DNA of 45,786 nucleotides. Source: an uncultured Bacilli bacterium (GTDB lineage: Bacteria > Bacillota_I > Bacilli_A > RF39 > UBA660). The number at the start of each line of letters is the position of its first letter. Position 1 is the stretch's first letter. Under the pieces are notes generated by a model that saw nothing but the letters and a program-made list of their open reading frames with translations, was not told where the DNA came from and did no database searches. Of the stretch, positions 34,647-44,491 are shown in pieces. The stretch lies in assembly GCA_947631035.1 (NCBI GenBank), contig CANRJW010000009.1:1-45786 (forward strand). Reading direction: 5' to 3'. The translations under genes and the position numbers were made by a program.

Positions 34647-37600
34647 TTATGCTAAATCGGTAGCATTTCTACCATAAATATTTATTACGCCCAATGCTTT
34701 TAATGCATTTTCTAACGTATTTGTTTTATAGCTCTCAAGGTGTCCTGTTGCATCTGAAGTAACGGAAGTTAAAAATGCAACAGCATCTTGCTGTACACCT
34801 CCATCCGCAACTGATTTGGTTGCATGAGATATGTTATATACGCTATCGGTGGAAGAAACATTTATGGGAGCTGTACTTTCAACATTTATAACTGGAAGTG
34901 TTTTCTTGGTGGCTGTCACAACACCGTTTTCTTGGGTTATAGAAGCAATATATTTATTGGTTTCTTCGGTTATCGAAACGTCCAGACCTGCGATTTTATT
35001 ATCTGTATATTGATTGGCTGCTTCAGTTGCAGTAGAAGAGCTATCTGCTGCTGCTGTATCTACATATAATTTAGTTGCTGCCTCTGTGTTGTCTACAGGC
35101 TCCTTTACTCTTAACGTACCTTCTGTAAAATCAATCTCACTTCCAGCCGTAGGTGTCATCTTACCTGAAAAAGTAGGATCAACCCTGGTCATAAACTTAC
35201 TATTTGAGTCGCTGATGTGTTGAGTTAATTTGGAATCAAGGTTGGAAATGTTAGACTGGTTTGTCCCTATCTGAGTAACTAAATCTTCTGTAATACCCGA
35301 GTCTATTGCTGCTTGTTGTGCCGCAGTAAAAGCAGATCCCATTTTGTACTGCTCAGCCCAGTGACCTTCCTCTGAACCTGATTTTTGGTACAAAGCTCTC
35401 CACTGTTCCACAACACCGCTGCCACTCTCTTCTGCGGATTTTAGGAACACTGCATAGTCGTTGTTTGTAGGCTGAGTTAACTGTCCCTCATAGTACCAAG
35501 GACCAGCCTGCAAAACTGTGAAGCTTGACCATTGAGATTTTCCATCCTCTGTTGGAGTTAAGAATCTAGCAGCACTTGCTTGAATTGAACTATTAACAAA
35601 GTTTCTTGTTGCAAGTTGGTTATCTTTGCTGGCCTGCTCAGGAATAACTCCCTCTATTGCGTCTAATCTTTGATTGATTAATGTATGCGCAGAAGCACTT
35701 TGTGTAATTTCTTCTTCTAGGTCTTGCTTTGTTTGTTCAATGGTAGCATTAAGACTGGCCGTAGCACTTGTAATGTTATTTTGGAGGGTTTGTTCCACTC
35801 CTGTTGCTCTTGTTCTTTCCGTAGCTATTGCATTTGCATTTGATTGTTCTGCTGCTTTAGCTCTACTTACCTCATCATTAATTGCAGCTACTAAGGATGT
35901 CTTGTTTGATGTGGTTAGGTCTGTAAGCTCACCCTCCGCACTTTTTGCTCTTTCAATCTCTGCGTCTAATCTATCAGTAAGATCGGAAATATTTGAGTCT
36001 ATCGTGTTATCTGCGCTCTCACGTGCGACAGCTTCGTCCTGTATCTGCTTTTCAAGATTTGTTTTTAAGTCGATATCAGCAGCTTTCCTATCCAGAATTT
36101 CTTGCTGTAGCCCTTCATTACTGGAAGATATTTCACCTTCTAGTTTTGTTATATCATTATCGTGCTTTGCTTCTAGATTGCTTATTTGATCTTTAAGAGC
36201 ATTATCAGCCCGCTCTCTTGCGCTGGCTTCTGCACTTATATCAGTATCTATCTTCTCTTCTAGCTCATTTTCTCTGTTAGTAGCACGAGTGACCTCATTA
36301 TCAATGTTGGTTTGCAGATCTTTTTCAGCAGTTGTAGCTCTTTCTGCTTCTGTGCTTACTTGCTTATCTGTATAGCTTTTAAGTTCTGTCTCTAGGTTAG
36401 TTATGTCTTCGTCGTGCTTTTTAAGGGCGTCGTCAATTTCTTGCTGAAGAGTTGTTTCTACTCGAGTGTCTTCTGAAGCCCTTGTAGAAGCCTCATCAGA
36501 GATTTTCTTATCTAGATCATCGTAGATACGAGTATCTTCTGATTTTCTATCCTCTACTTCTTTTTGCAATCTATCCCAAACAGTATTTCCACTATCACTG
36601 CTAAAACCATTACCTATTTGGCCTTGAATGTAATTGTCTTGAGTTTCTCTTGCAGTAACTTCGTCTTGGATAGCTTGAGTTAACTCATTATACTTATCTT
36701 CTCTAGCTTTAGCTTCAGTATCTATGTTTTCTTGAAGTGTAGTATCAGCAGCTTCTCTAGCAGCTATTTCATCATCTACTTTTTTACTAAGAGCACTATC
36801 ACCTGCCTGTCTGTTAACTTCTTCTTGCTCTATTCTTGCTTTAAGAGCATTATCCCCTTCTGTACGCTCTCTTATCTCTTCGTTTAGTCTTTCTTTATCT
36901 GCATCTATACGATCTTGCAGATTTAAGAAATCTGACTGGTGCTGATCTTCATCGTACTTTATTCTATCAGTTATGCTTTGAATGCCGCCCTGACCGTCGA
37001 TGAAGCCTCCGCCTACTTTCTTGTTTATATTAGCTTCAACACCTTCAGCTCTTTCTCTTTCAGTTTTTATTGCATCTGCAAGCTTTTCGTCTATTAGCTC
37101 TCTAGTTGTTATCTCGTCATCTATTCTTTTATTGAGAGCATCAGAAGAGTTGTCTATCTTCTGCTCTAAGAGAACTTCTGCCTGTGTTGCTCTTCCAATC
37201 TCTGCATTTAGGTTACCTTTGATAATTCTCTCTTCGTTGGTAGCCCTTATTATCTCAGCATTAAGGTTATTTTCTATGGTGGTGATGTTATTTTGGAGAG
37301 TAGCTAAGTAGCCCTGCATTTCTTGCTTAAGAGTAAGATCTGCTAATTCTCTATCATCTATTTCCTTATTTAATCTATTTGATAAATCTACCACCTGTGT
37401 AGAAAAAGTATCATGAAGTTCTTTTATTGCTTTTTCCAAATCTTCTATGGTAGCGTAATCTTTGAATACTTCACTTAAGTTGTAGTAAGTATTATCTTTC
37501 CATCCATAAACATCCCCGGATGTAAGATCTTCTTTTAGAAAATCAAAGTTAGGTAGCTTGGATATATCGGTTTCATTTTCCACATATTTATAAATTTTAC

Positions 37601-37775
37601 CAAATTTGTTTACAAATATTGGAGTACCGGAACTTAATCTATATTTAGTTGTATCTAAAAGTTCTCGGAGACCCTCAAAGTCTTCCACCAGAACAAAGCT
37701 ACTGTGTATATAACCGGCTTCCGTAACATATCTGTCGGCTACACCGGGATCTACTTTAAAGGGTAATGTAATCAT
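34647..37775 (-). CDS. Long coiled-coil tail fibre
   Basis: A 1042-residue protein, the longest in the window. Residues 1-115 form an N-terminal attachment domain (LPFKVDPGVADRYVTEAG). About 115-670 are dozens of short coiled-coil repeats (E-I-x-R-A-T-x-x-E and D-x-A-L-K-x-x-I types). About 690-800 hold the globular domain also found in the 799-residue fibre ([25 protein letters not shown]). The end is strand-rich. This is typical of a long side fibre forming a trimeric rod. The shared globular domain in two fibres points to duplication or a common hinge. Confidence 0.82.
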   Translation of the reverse strand: MITLPFKVDPGVADRYVTEAGYIHSSFVLVEDFEGLRELLDTTKYRLSSGTPIFVNKFGKIYKYVENETDISKLPNFDFLKEDLTSGDVYGWKDNTYYNLSEVFKDYATIEDLEKAIKELHDTFSTQVVDLSNRLNKEIDDRELADLTLKQEMQGYLATLQNNITTIENNLNAEIIRATNEERIIKGNLNAEIGRATQAEVLLEQKIDNSSDALNKRIDDEITTRELIDEKLADAIKTERERAEGVEANINKKVGGGFIDGQGGIQSITDRIKYDEDQHQSDFLNLQDRIDADKERLNEEIRERTEGDNALKARIEQEEVNRQAGDSALSKKVDDEIAAREAADTTLQENIDTEAKAREDKYNELTQAIQDEVTARETQDNYIQGQIGNGFSSDSGNTVWDRLQKEVEDRKSEDTRIYDDLDKKISDEASTRASEDTRVETTLQQEIDDALKKHDEDITNLETELKSYTDKQVSTEAERATTAEKDLQTNIDNEVTRATNRENELEEKIDTDISAEASARERADNALKDQISNLEAKHDNDITKLEGEISSSNEGLQQEILDRKAADIDLKTNLEKQIQDEAVARESADNTIDSNISDLTDRLDAEIERAKSAEGELTDLTTSNKTSLVAAINDEVSRAKAAEQSNANAIATERTRATGVEQTLQNNITSATASLNATIEQTKQDLEEEITQSASAHTLINQRLDAIEGVIPEQASKDNQLATRNFVNSSIQASAARFLTPTEDGKSQWSSFTVLQAGPWYYEGQLTQPTNNDYAVFLKSAEESGSGVVEQWRALYQKSGSEEGHWAEQYKMGSAFTAAQQAAIDSGITEDLVTQIGTNQSNISNLDSKLTQHISDSNSKFMTRVDPTFSGKMTPTAGSEIDFTEGTLRVKEPVDNTEAATKLYVDTAAADSSSTATEAANQYTDNKIAGLDVSITEETNKYIASITQENGVVTATKKTLPVINVESTAPINVSSTDSVYNISHATKSVADGGVQQDAVAFLTSVTSDATGHLESYKTNTLENALKALGVINIYGRNATDLA

Positions 37776-37816
37776 GTAAGTAAACTCCCTTGAATTTTTA
37801 GAACACCGTAGAAGGT

Positions 37817-38395
37817 TTAGTCAGATTCTTTATGTACTTTGATTTCTACAAACAGCTTCCATGTATGGCCTGCACTTAGCATGCTATCCGTTCTGTAGCA
37901 ATAGTAGGGCAGCCCGTCTGCACCGATAACTGTACTAGAATCCGGCGTATCAGCACCTGGTACAAGCTTGTAATCCCAGGGTCCCAGGTACCCTTCACCT
38001 ATTTCGCACTTAACCCCAACTATTTTACGAGAACAACATAACCATACATAGCTATCTTCAGGCACTGAAACTGTAGGCATGTAGGTGAAAACATCGTCAC
38101 CCTCTTTGTAGTATTGAGTATCCAGATCTTTTCTGTTCTCTAAACTGACTATAGAGTCATTGTTTAGCACAGCATTTCTGCTTGTACCCCATCTTAGTCT
38201 TATATTTCTAACTGCAGATGCTTCCAGTTCAACCCACTGTTTATCTCTTCTACCATAGGTAAAACCATCCGTGGGGGCCTCTTTAACGTAATTTTCTAGC
38301 TCTGTGCTTAAATCAGACTTTCTAACGTAGTTGCTTAGCTCATCTGGACTTAATTTATAATATGCTTTTATGGTTGTAACTAAATTGTTTTGCAT
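37817..38395 (-). CDS. Hypothetical fibre-associated virion protein
   Basis: A 192-residue protein of unknown family. It starts with a helix (LVTTIKAYYKLSPDELSNYV) and then becomes strand-rich with several conserved-looking aromatic turns (RDKQWVELEASAVRNIRLRW, YVWLCCSRKIVG). There is no signal peptide or membrane segment. It sits between the long fibre and another unknown structural gene with short spacing, so it is likely a baseplate-fibre connector or a fibre head. Confidence 0.6.
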   Translation of the reverse strand: MQNNLVTTIKAYYKLSPDELSNYVRKSDLSTELENYVKEAPTDGFTYGRRDKQWVELEASAVRNIRLRWGTSRNAVLNNDSIVSLENRKDLDTQYYKEGDDVFTYMPTVSVPEDSYVWLCCSRKIVGVKCEIGEGYLGPWDYKLVPGADTPDSSTVIGADGLPYYCYRTDSMLSAGHTWKLFVEIKVHKESD

Positions 38396-38406
38396 TTTAC
38401 TTCACC

Positions 38407-39087
38407 TTACTTAATGAATATAATGCAGTCTTCTCCTGCACCGTTGTTTGATGGTATTAAAGTCATCTGGGTTCCTGCATTTTTATCTATCAAATTTAGC
38501 TTCAGCTTGTACGTACCCTTAACTAAGCTACAGGGATAGAAGCTATCAGATAATATAACTACCTTAGAGGCCGCTTTTACCTCGCACCATGCAACAACTT
38601 CATATCTAAAATTATAAATTAGCACCTGGAATATTTTAGAATCATCTTTATTATCATCATCTAGATATTCAGTTACGTCTTTTGTATTCTCATCTTCTTC
38701 TGTAGTTGTAGAGGTTGTTCCTTCTTCTTCTTTTTCCTGTCCTGTGGTAGATGTGGAATTGCTCTTTAATCTTATTCCATTATCCTTATAATGAGGATAG
38801 TCTGAAGGGGTTTTTGAATTTAAATACGTGTCCGCGCTTTCCTCAATACTTAAAGTAGGTTCTACATATCCAGGATCCCCCGGGTCATAGGTAACATTTC
38901 CTGTAGTATCAAATTCTAGGTATATAGTGTCCCCATAGTTCCAAGTAAATCCAATTGGGTCTCCCTGCTTATTATAAATAACAAGAGGGAGTTTTGGTTC
39001 CTTGGGTTGGATTTGAGATTGATGTATATTGTCTGGTACATAATTTTCAGGAACTAATTTGTAGTTCATAAATCTATTTAAAGGCAT
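38407..39087 (-). CDS. Hypothetical baseplate/fibre connector protein
   Basis: A 226-residue protein with two strand-rich parts separated by a low-complexity Ser/Thr/Glu linker (GQEKEEEGTTSTTTEEDEN). The front contains VIYNKQGDPIGFTWNYGDTI and the end SKIFQVLIYNFRYEVV then KGTYKLKLNLIDK, a beta-sandwich-like pattern resembling the 131-residue protein at 29973-30368. Function unknown; position in the operon suggests a baseplate or fibre anchor protein. Confidence 0.6.
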   Translation of the reverse strand: MPLNRFMNYKLVPENYVPDNIHQSQIQPKEPKLPLVIYNKQGDPIGFTWNYGDTIYLEFDTTGNVTYDPGDPGYVEPTLSIEESADTYLNSKTPSDYPHYKDNGIRLKSNSTSTTGQEKEEEGTTSTTTEEDENTKDVTEYLDDDNKDDSKIFQVLIYNFRYEVVAWCEVKAASKVVILSDSFYPCSLVKGTYKLKLNLIDKNAGTQMTLIPSNNGAGEDCIIFIK

Positions 39088-39113
39088 TTTTCTTCCCTCT
39101 TCATTATTTTTGT

Positions 39114-39695
39114 TTATTCTATGTCAGGAACTTCGTCATCATATGCAGAGGTAGGGAGAGTACAAATTCCGGAAACATCATTTGCTCCGGCCATTTGGGA
39201 ATCATTACCATCCATACTAGCTTGTTGAGCCAATACCGATTGGATTTCTCCCAACATAGAATTTTCAGGAACAACATTCTGGGGAGGTCTTAACCTGCCC
39301 ATAATATCGCCGCTTACTAAAGATTCATTTACAGGTTCTGTTGTTTGTTGAGTAGTAACAGTTACTTTTTGACTATTATTACTCATTCCCTTTCTAAGCA
39401 TGTCTTCTATATTTGCTAACCTGTCGTTAATTTCGAGTAAGATTGCTTGTGTGCTATCTGGTGAGCGTCTGATGTTGGAGCCGCGTGAGGGTAGACTAAA
39501 TTTATCTTCTTTAGGTTGATAAACACCACCTTCAAATTCGATTCCGTCTACATCATCATCAAAGTCTATAATAACATCATCATCATCTTCTTTCAATGGA
39601 GATTTCTTTTTAGTTAAATATAATCTATCATCCACTGATTCTCTCACTGGAACTCTTTTAACAGGTCTTTTTATATTTTCTCTTTGTAGTAACAT
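39114..39695 (-). CDS. Hypothetical linker-rich protein
   Basis: A 193-residue protein, largely disordered: a basic front (RENIKRPVKRVPVRESVDD), an acidic stretch (KEDDDDVIIDFDDDVDG), a short coiled coil (AILLEINDRLANIEDMLRKG) and a Gln/Ser-rich end. VRESV and VNESL segments resemble the protease-like motifs seen in other proteins here. No family recognised. It may be a processed internal head protein or a scaffold-interacting peptide; that is inferred only from composition and motifs. Confidence 0.55.
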   Translation of the reverse strand: MLLQRENIKRPVKRVPVRESVDDRLYLTKKKSPLKEDDDDVIIDFDDDVDGIEFEGGVYQPKEDKFSLPSRGSNIRRSPDSTQAILLEINDRLANIEDMLRKGMSNNSQKVTVTTQQTTEPVNESLVSGDIMGRLRPPQNVVPENSMLGEIQSVLAQQASMDGNDSQMAGANDVSGICTLPTSAYDDEVPDIE

Positions 39696-39716
39696 TTGGT
39701 CACCTCCACAAACATG

Positions 39717-40208
39717 TTACTTTTTCTTTCTCTTGATCTCTCTAGGGCGAAGACTTTCCGCTAATGTTTTGCCACCAAATATATCATTGAGACCTTTGAA
39801 TGAATATGCTTCATCTACATTGTAAGAATTTTCATGCTCACCGAAGTCATCATCACATTCAAGCTTGTCATCCTCGTCATCATTTTCATTATCATCGTCA
39901 TCGCAGTGAAGACATTCTTCGTTCAGATTTTTAGAATCACTATTATCCCAAGATTCGTCAAACAAATCATCTGCTTTGAGCTCTTCTTCCTCGTAATCTT
40001 CATCCATCTCCGCATCTGTTTCTTCCGCAGTAATGCGGCTTGCATGAATTGCGCCGTAAGTATAACCACCGTCGTGACTTAAAACCACGGGGGTACTCTC
40101 ATCAAAATCCTCAAGGATTTCAATTAACTCACCTACGGTAAGGGTTCTATTAATAATATCTTCTACACTATAAGCATCGCGTCTTGCGCCTATTTCAACA
40201 TATTCCAT
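39717..40208 (-). CDS. Acidic hypothetical protein
   Basis: A 163-residue protein. The first 65 residues form a compact domain (LTVGELIEILEDFDESTPVV then LSHDGGYTYGAI) of a type common in phage and bacterial small proteins of unknown function. The rest is a very acidic linker (DDDDNENDDEDDK) ending in a basic tail (SLRPREIKRKKK). LNEEC and LAESL resemble protease-like motifs. Its start overlaps the previous stop by one base (TAATG), showing translational coupling. Confidence 0.6.
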   Translation of the reverse strand: MEYVEIGARRDAYSVEDIINRTLTVGELIEILEDFDESTPVVLSHDGGYTYGAIHASRITAEETDAEMDEDYEEEELKADDLFDESWDNSDSKNLNEECLHCDDDDNENDDEDDKLECDDDFGEHENSYNVDEAYSFKGLNDIFGGKTLAESLRPREIKRKKK

Positions 40209-41386
40209 TATTTATCATCTCCACTTTTGGTATCTTCATTATTGAGAATCTGCTCTGCTTGCTCATTACCCTTCTCTATCTTGTTAGTTGCTGGAGCAAG
40301 TAATGCAAGAACTTCTTGAAGATTCCCTACATGTGTATTTTCATCAAACATAATGTGGTTGAGAACTTCAATTATTTTTTCGTCCACACCATATTCTTTT
40401 AAATTAACCATTGCGCTATTATATTGTTCAATGGCTAACCATTCATCTCTAATTAAGGAATTAATTAATGAAGCTGCTGCACTTTCTTCACCAGCAACAG
40501 GAGGCTCAGGATTGTTTCCCTCCTCAGCTTCTTCATGTTCGAGTTCACCTACTTCAAGATCTTCGATAAGACTCATTCCCTTTTTCTTGTTGGTCTCTAC
40601 TTCTCTATCATCTAACTTTCTAATACCAAGAATTTCTGTATCAGGGAATTTCTTTAAGAAAACTGATTGTGCATCAGCTTCGCCACGAGCATTAATCATC
40701 ACAGCACTAAAGATATTTGCATCCTTATCTACTACATATGTAACTCTATAGATGGCATGTTCTGTTTCTTCATTAAGAGATTCATCAGTGGCCTTAAGAC
40801 CAAAAGATTTGATGAATCTGTCAATATCTTCTTTTTCACCCTTTACAAGCCAGGTATTTGAAGTTTCTTTATAATCAAACGTAATTGCATATCTATTGGT
40901 GTACCAGTAAGCATCTGTAGGGAAGCCGGGTAGGTCTTTTAATTCTTCATCTTTAAATTTTATAGTAACTAAATTGCTTTCTTTTAATCCCTTACTAGAT
41001 GTGAGTTCTGGACCCTTTGCGCTGGTATTTTCTACAGGCTGTTCATCCCAATATTTGAAAATCTTTACAATATCTTCAACTGCATAATCAGCACCACCAT
41101 CAAAATTAGGATCATAATCATCTGCCTCTACTACATAAACAGTATTGGTATCTGGATCAAACCCATTTATTACTAATTTACCTCCATTTTCAGCTTCAAA
41201 CGGTTCGCCTCTGCGTAATACTGTACCATCCTTGGCTTTTACTTTTACGATATCGTAATTATCATCAAAGTACCAGGTGTGACCCCATTTTCTGGAAATT
41301 CTTTTTTCTTCTCTGAGAGGATGAACACACTCTTTTACTTTATTCTTTGAGCTTGGAAATTCAATAGATTCTTTTATAAATTTCAT
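40208..41386 (-). CDS. Protein with C-terminal ferritin-like domain
   Basis: A 392-residue protein. The front (FIKESIEFPSS) and middle are small domains separated by linkers carrying L-x-E motifs (GLKESNLV, ESLNEETEH). The last 90 residues, from about 300, are two helices with RDEWLAIEQYNSAM and FDENTHVGNLQEVL, the E...E-x-x-H pattern of ferritin/rubrerythrin-like four-helix folds. Only two of the usual helices are clear, so metal binding is uncertain. In a phage structural block it may be a domesticated fold. Start and stop overlap neighbours by a few bases on both sides. Confidence 0.6.
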   Translation of the reverse strand: MKFIKESIEFPSSKNKVKECVHPLREEKRISRKWGHTWYFDDNYDIVKVKAKDGTVLRRGEPFEAENGGKLVINGFDPDTNTVYVVEADDYDPNFDGGADYAVEDIVKIFKYWDEQPVENTSAKGPELTSSKGLKESNLVTIKFKDEELKDLPGFPTDAYWYTNRYAITFDYKETSNTWLVKGEKEDIDRFIKSFGLKATDESLNEETEHAIYRVTYVVDKDANIFSAVMINARGEADAQSVFLKKFPDTEILGIRKLDDREVETNKKKGMSLIEDLEVGELEHEEAEEGNNPEPPVAGEESAAASLINSLIRDEWLAIEQYNSAMVNLKEYGVDEKIIEVLNHIMFDENTHVGNLQEVLALLAPATNKIEKGNEQAEQILNNEDTKSGDDK

Positions 41387-42177
41387 TCCTCAACCTCCAT
41401 ACCAAGCATTTCATATACCCAATTAGCGTCAAACCAAAGAAGATCGTTTAATGCTTGACTATCAATACCTGATGGATAAGCTTCATCAAGTAGAGCATAA
41501 AAATCATCTAATTTACCTGCTTCCTGGATTTTTTCATAGGTAGTAACTGCACCTTGCCAGGGCTTATATTCTCTTGCATCCGTAATGATTTTTGCTTCTG
41601 TTAATTTTTTATTATTATTAACTGGTTTTTTATTTTCAATAGCTTCAAATAAACTCTCATCAAGAGAAATTTTAGCAGGGGCTGTTCCATCTGTTATAAC
41701 TGCATAGTCTCTCTTATAGGCTGTTGAAGCTTCTTTGAATGCTTCATTAAAACGTTGGTAAAGTAAATTTGTTGCAGTTATGTAACAACGCTCATTATAA
41801 ACATTTAATGATTGTAATTCATCACTAAGTACATCATTTGTTTTATCTTGAGCTACCCATTTTGTTGATCTAAACGCTTCCATGATGTCATCACCTGTAC
41901 CGGCAGATTCAACTAGTTTACCATTACCATTGGCCTGTCTTTCTTTTAATTGATCATCAAGCCCGAGCGTTTCTTTTGCTTGTTTGGTTCTTATATCTAT
42001 CATTTTCTTAAATTTTTCTTTTGCAGCTTTATTCCTAGCTCTTGCATCTGCAAAAGGTTCGGAAACTGCAGCTACTGTAGTTATTTCAAAATCTTCTGGT
42101 TTAGCTTCTGGAAGAACATCATATGACATTTTTTCCACTGCTTCACTTAGTTTATGCTTAAATTCCTTCTTAGCCAT
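41383..42177 (-). CDS. Hypothetical linker-rich protein
   Basis: A 264-residue protein. It starts with a basic amphipathic helix ending in a protease-like motif (EFKHKLSEAVEKMS), has a long helix (RARNKAAKEKFKKMIDIRTK), and repeats LVES, LDES and LTEA motifs between parts. It ends with a compact helical domain (SQALNDLLWFDANWVYEMLG). No family recognised. The gene overlaps both neighbours (ATGA on one side, eight bases on the other). The N-terminal segment resembles capsid-targeting propeptides of internal head proteins; that is inference. Confidence 0.6.
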   Translation of the reverse strand: MAKKEFKHKLSEAVEKMSYDVLPEAKPEDFEITTVAAVSEPFADARARNKAAKEKFKKMIDIRTKQAKETLGLDDQLKERQANGNGKLVESAGTGDDIMEAFRSTKWVAQDKTNDVLSDELQSLNVYNERCYITATNLLYQRFNEAFKEASTAYKRDYAVITDGTAPAKISLDESLFEAIENKKPVNNNKKLTEAKIITDAREYKPWQGAVTTYEKIQEAGKLDDFYALLDEAYPSGIDSQALNDLLWFDANWVYEMLGMEVEE

Positions 42178-44491
42178 TCTGTTGCCCTCTTACAATAGCA
42201 AGTTTTGCTCTTTCTCTTTCTAGTTCTCTTTGAGTTGCTGCTAATGCACTATCTATTTCTTCTTGAGAATCAAAATTTCCACCTTTACCTATTTCTCTAG
42301 GTGCTTGTCTAGTTAAAAATCTTTCTTCTCTTTCTAGGTCATCAATGTTGCGTTGAATTTTATCTATAAGCTCATCATAACCTGTTTCTTGAATTTCAAC
42401 ATCTAAATCCGATATTGCGGCTTCTTTTAGTTTGTTGCGCTCTTCACCTGCTACACCTTCACTGAATGCTTTTTTTCTCATATCATCGAAAATGTCATCA
42501 ACGACTGCTTCAACGTAGCTCATGTTCTCGTCTGTCCACTTCCAACCTGGGAATTGAATTTCTATTCTATCCATTACCCAATCTGAAGTCTCTGAACTGT
42601 CCATACTTGACCAATCATGGTCGTTAAAGTAAAGTCTTTCATCGATGTCTTTTTCTGCTGTTTTTACAATAAAATCAACTACATCATGGGGGAGCTTATA
42701 TTTGTTATAATTAAAATATTTTTCTTCTAATGTGTTTAAAGAATTATGATTACATTGATAATTTTCTTCAAGGAATTCAGGATGTTCTTCAATTATTATG
42801 TCATAAAGGTCTTGTAGGTTTTCATCTTCAGATTTATCTTCATCATATTCTATTTCAAATTCAGGAATAATACCAGTATTAGTAGCATTCCCTGCAATTA
42901 AACTATTACCTTTTTTCTGCACATAAAAATAAGTACCATCATTGAATTCTAATATTTGACCGTTTAGATCTTCATATAAAGGCTCTTCTGGGCCTTCATC
43001 TTCTTCATCACCTACACCATAATCTGATTCAGAATTGTACCAACCATGGGGGTGTTTTTTCATCCATTCTTTTGCATGCTTGTCATCGTAACGATCTGGA
43101 TCTCTATTTTCAAAAGCTTCTTCATCGCTGAATTCCTGCTGTGCTTTATAAAAATCATATGATGTGTAATGGTGACCTGCAAAATCATCATCAAAATCTG
43201 GGTTGTAATCTAAATCTTCTCCTATTTCGGGAAGTTCATCTGATGCATCATCATAGCCCTCGTCGAAATCGTCATGCTCGTAGTCACTTGCAGTCCAAAC
43301 AATCTCACTATCAAGCTCATCTTCATCAACGAATTTTGAGTAGGTGTGCTTACGGATTAACTTAGGTTCTTCGTACAAAAAATTCTCTTCCGCCCAATTA
43401 ATAGCATCAAATTTATCTTCAGATATGTAAAGAATGGAGCCATGTTCATCCTCGACTGTGTAATTAATTGGCTCTCCACTTTCATCAAAATAAGATTCAT
43501 CTATTTCATCATATTCATTAAGTTTATCTAATTCTGGTTCTTCGATATTTTCCACCTCTGAAAACATTGTTTCTGTAAGGTCCTCTGAAGGTGCTTTCTC
43601 TCGTTCAATAAAGTTATCAAGATTTTGCTTAAATAAATCTACAAGTTTTTCTGCTCTATCATCAAAGTCAACAACTGTATCATATGCACTGTTAAACCAA
43701 TCAACGAATTCTTGCTTTAACTTTGCCATCTCTTCATCAGTGTAAGCATACTCATGAGAATATAACCCATATTCATTGTTGCACCAGAGCTCAAAGGCCT
43801 CATCAACATCATCTACTCTGAAGTTAAATGGGTCATACTCTAAAGGAGCTTCACCGTAATCAACATCAAGAACCAAATGGCCACCTTGCCTACCTTCTTG
43901 ATAAATGTCTCTAGCTAATTCCTTATTTGCATCCCAGAACATTTCAAGAAAACCACTTTCAAGAAAGTCATCAAAGTAATCTTCCTGTTCGGATGTGAGA
44001 CCTAAGTCCCAGATCTTAACATCTCTGGAAAACTTACCTTCATATGTTTTGTGGTTTTTTAGAAAATTTAATTTGTCTTGGAGATCTTTGCTCCACTTGT
44101 TATTTGTGCTTTCATTCATTTCTAAACCCTCATCAAAAGGACTGTTTTCATAATCTTCGGGATCAATCTTGTCGTAAGCTTCCATCTCAGCTTTTGATCT
44201 AAAAATATTCAAAATCTCTTCTTCATATTTATCAAAAAGTTCATCAAAATGTTCATCTATATAGTCATAGATAGCCTCATATTCATCTTCACTGCCGTTA
44301 ACTATATCACCATATTCGTTTTCAGGTATAAGATTAGCTATAGCTTCTCTTACATCGTTTTTATCTACAACGTATGTATACTCTACATATTCGTCAAACT
44401 CTTTAGTACCTCGACCTGTTTCCCAATCTGTAGAACCATAATCAAATTCAATATGAAGATCAGGGTAATATAACTCAATAGTATCTTCCAT
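42170..44491 (-). CDS. Large acidic hypothetical protein
   Basis: A 773-residue, very acidic protein rich in Asp, Glu and Tyr. Several compact segments are separated by acidic linkers: an N-terminal part (DLHIEFDYGSTDWETGRG), a central part with EFNDGTYFYVQKKGNSLIAG, and a C-terminal helical part ending LEREEERFLTRQ-like coiled coil. L-x-E and F-S-E motifs (EDLTETMFS, NKLKEAAIS) occur between segments. I do not recognise the family. It could be an internal virion protein. It is coupled to genes on both sides by overlaps. Confidence 0.6.
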   Translation of the reverse strand: MEDTIELYYPDLHIEFDYGSTDWETGRGTKEFDEYVEYTYVVDKNDVREAIANLIPENEYGDIVNGSEDEYEAIYDYIDEHFDELFDKYEEEILNIFRSKAEMEAYDKIDPEDYENSPFDEGLEMNESTNNKWSKDLQDKLNFLKNHKTYEGKFSRDVKIWDLGLTSEQEDYFDDFLESGFLEMFWDANKELARDIYQEGRQGGHLVLDVDYGEAPLEYDPFNFRVDDVDEAFELWCNNEYGLYSHEYAYTDEEMAKLKQEFVDWFNSAYDTVVDFDDRAEKLVDLFKQNLDNFIEREKAPSEDLTETMFSEVENIEEPELDKLNEYDEIDESYFDESGEPINYTVEDEHGSILYISEDKFDAINWAEENFLYEEPKLIRKHTYSKFVDEDELDSEIVWTASDYEHDDFDEGYDDASDELPEIGEDLDYNPDFDDDFAGHHYTSYDFYKAQQEFSDEEAFENRDPDRYDDKHAKEWMKKHPHGWYNSESDYGVGDEEDEGPEEPLYEDLNGQILEFNDGTYFYVQKKGNSLIAGNATNTGIIPEFEIEYDEDKSEDENLQDLYDIIIEEHPEFLEENYQCNHNSLNTLEEKYFNYNKYKLPHDVVDFIVKTAEKDIDERLYFNDHDWSSMDSSETSDWVMDRIEIQFPGWKWTDENMSYVEAVVDDIFDDMRKKAFSEGVAGEERNKLKEAAISDLDVEIQETGYDELIDKIQRNIDDLEREERFLTRQAPREIGKGGNFDSQEEIDSALAATQRELERERAKLAIVRGQQNG

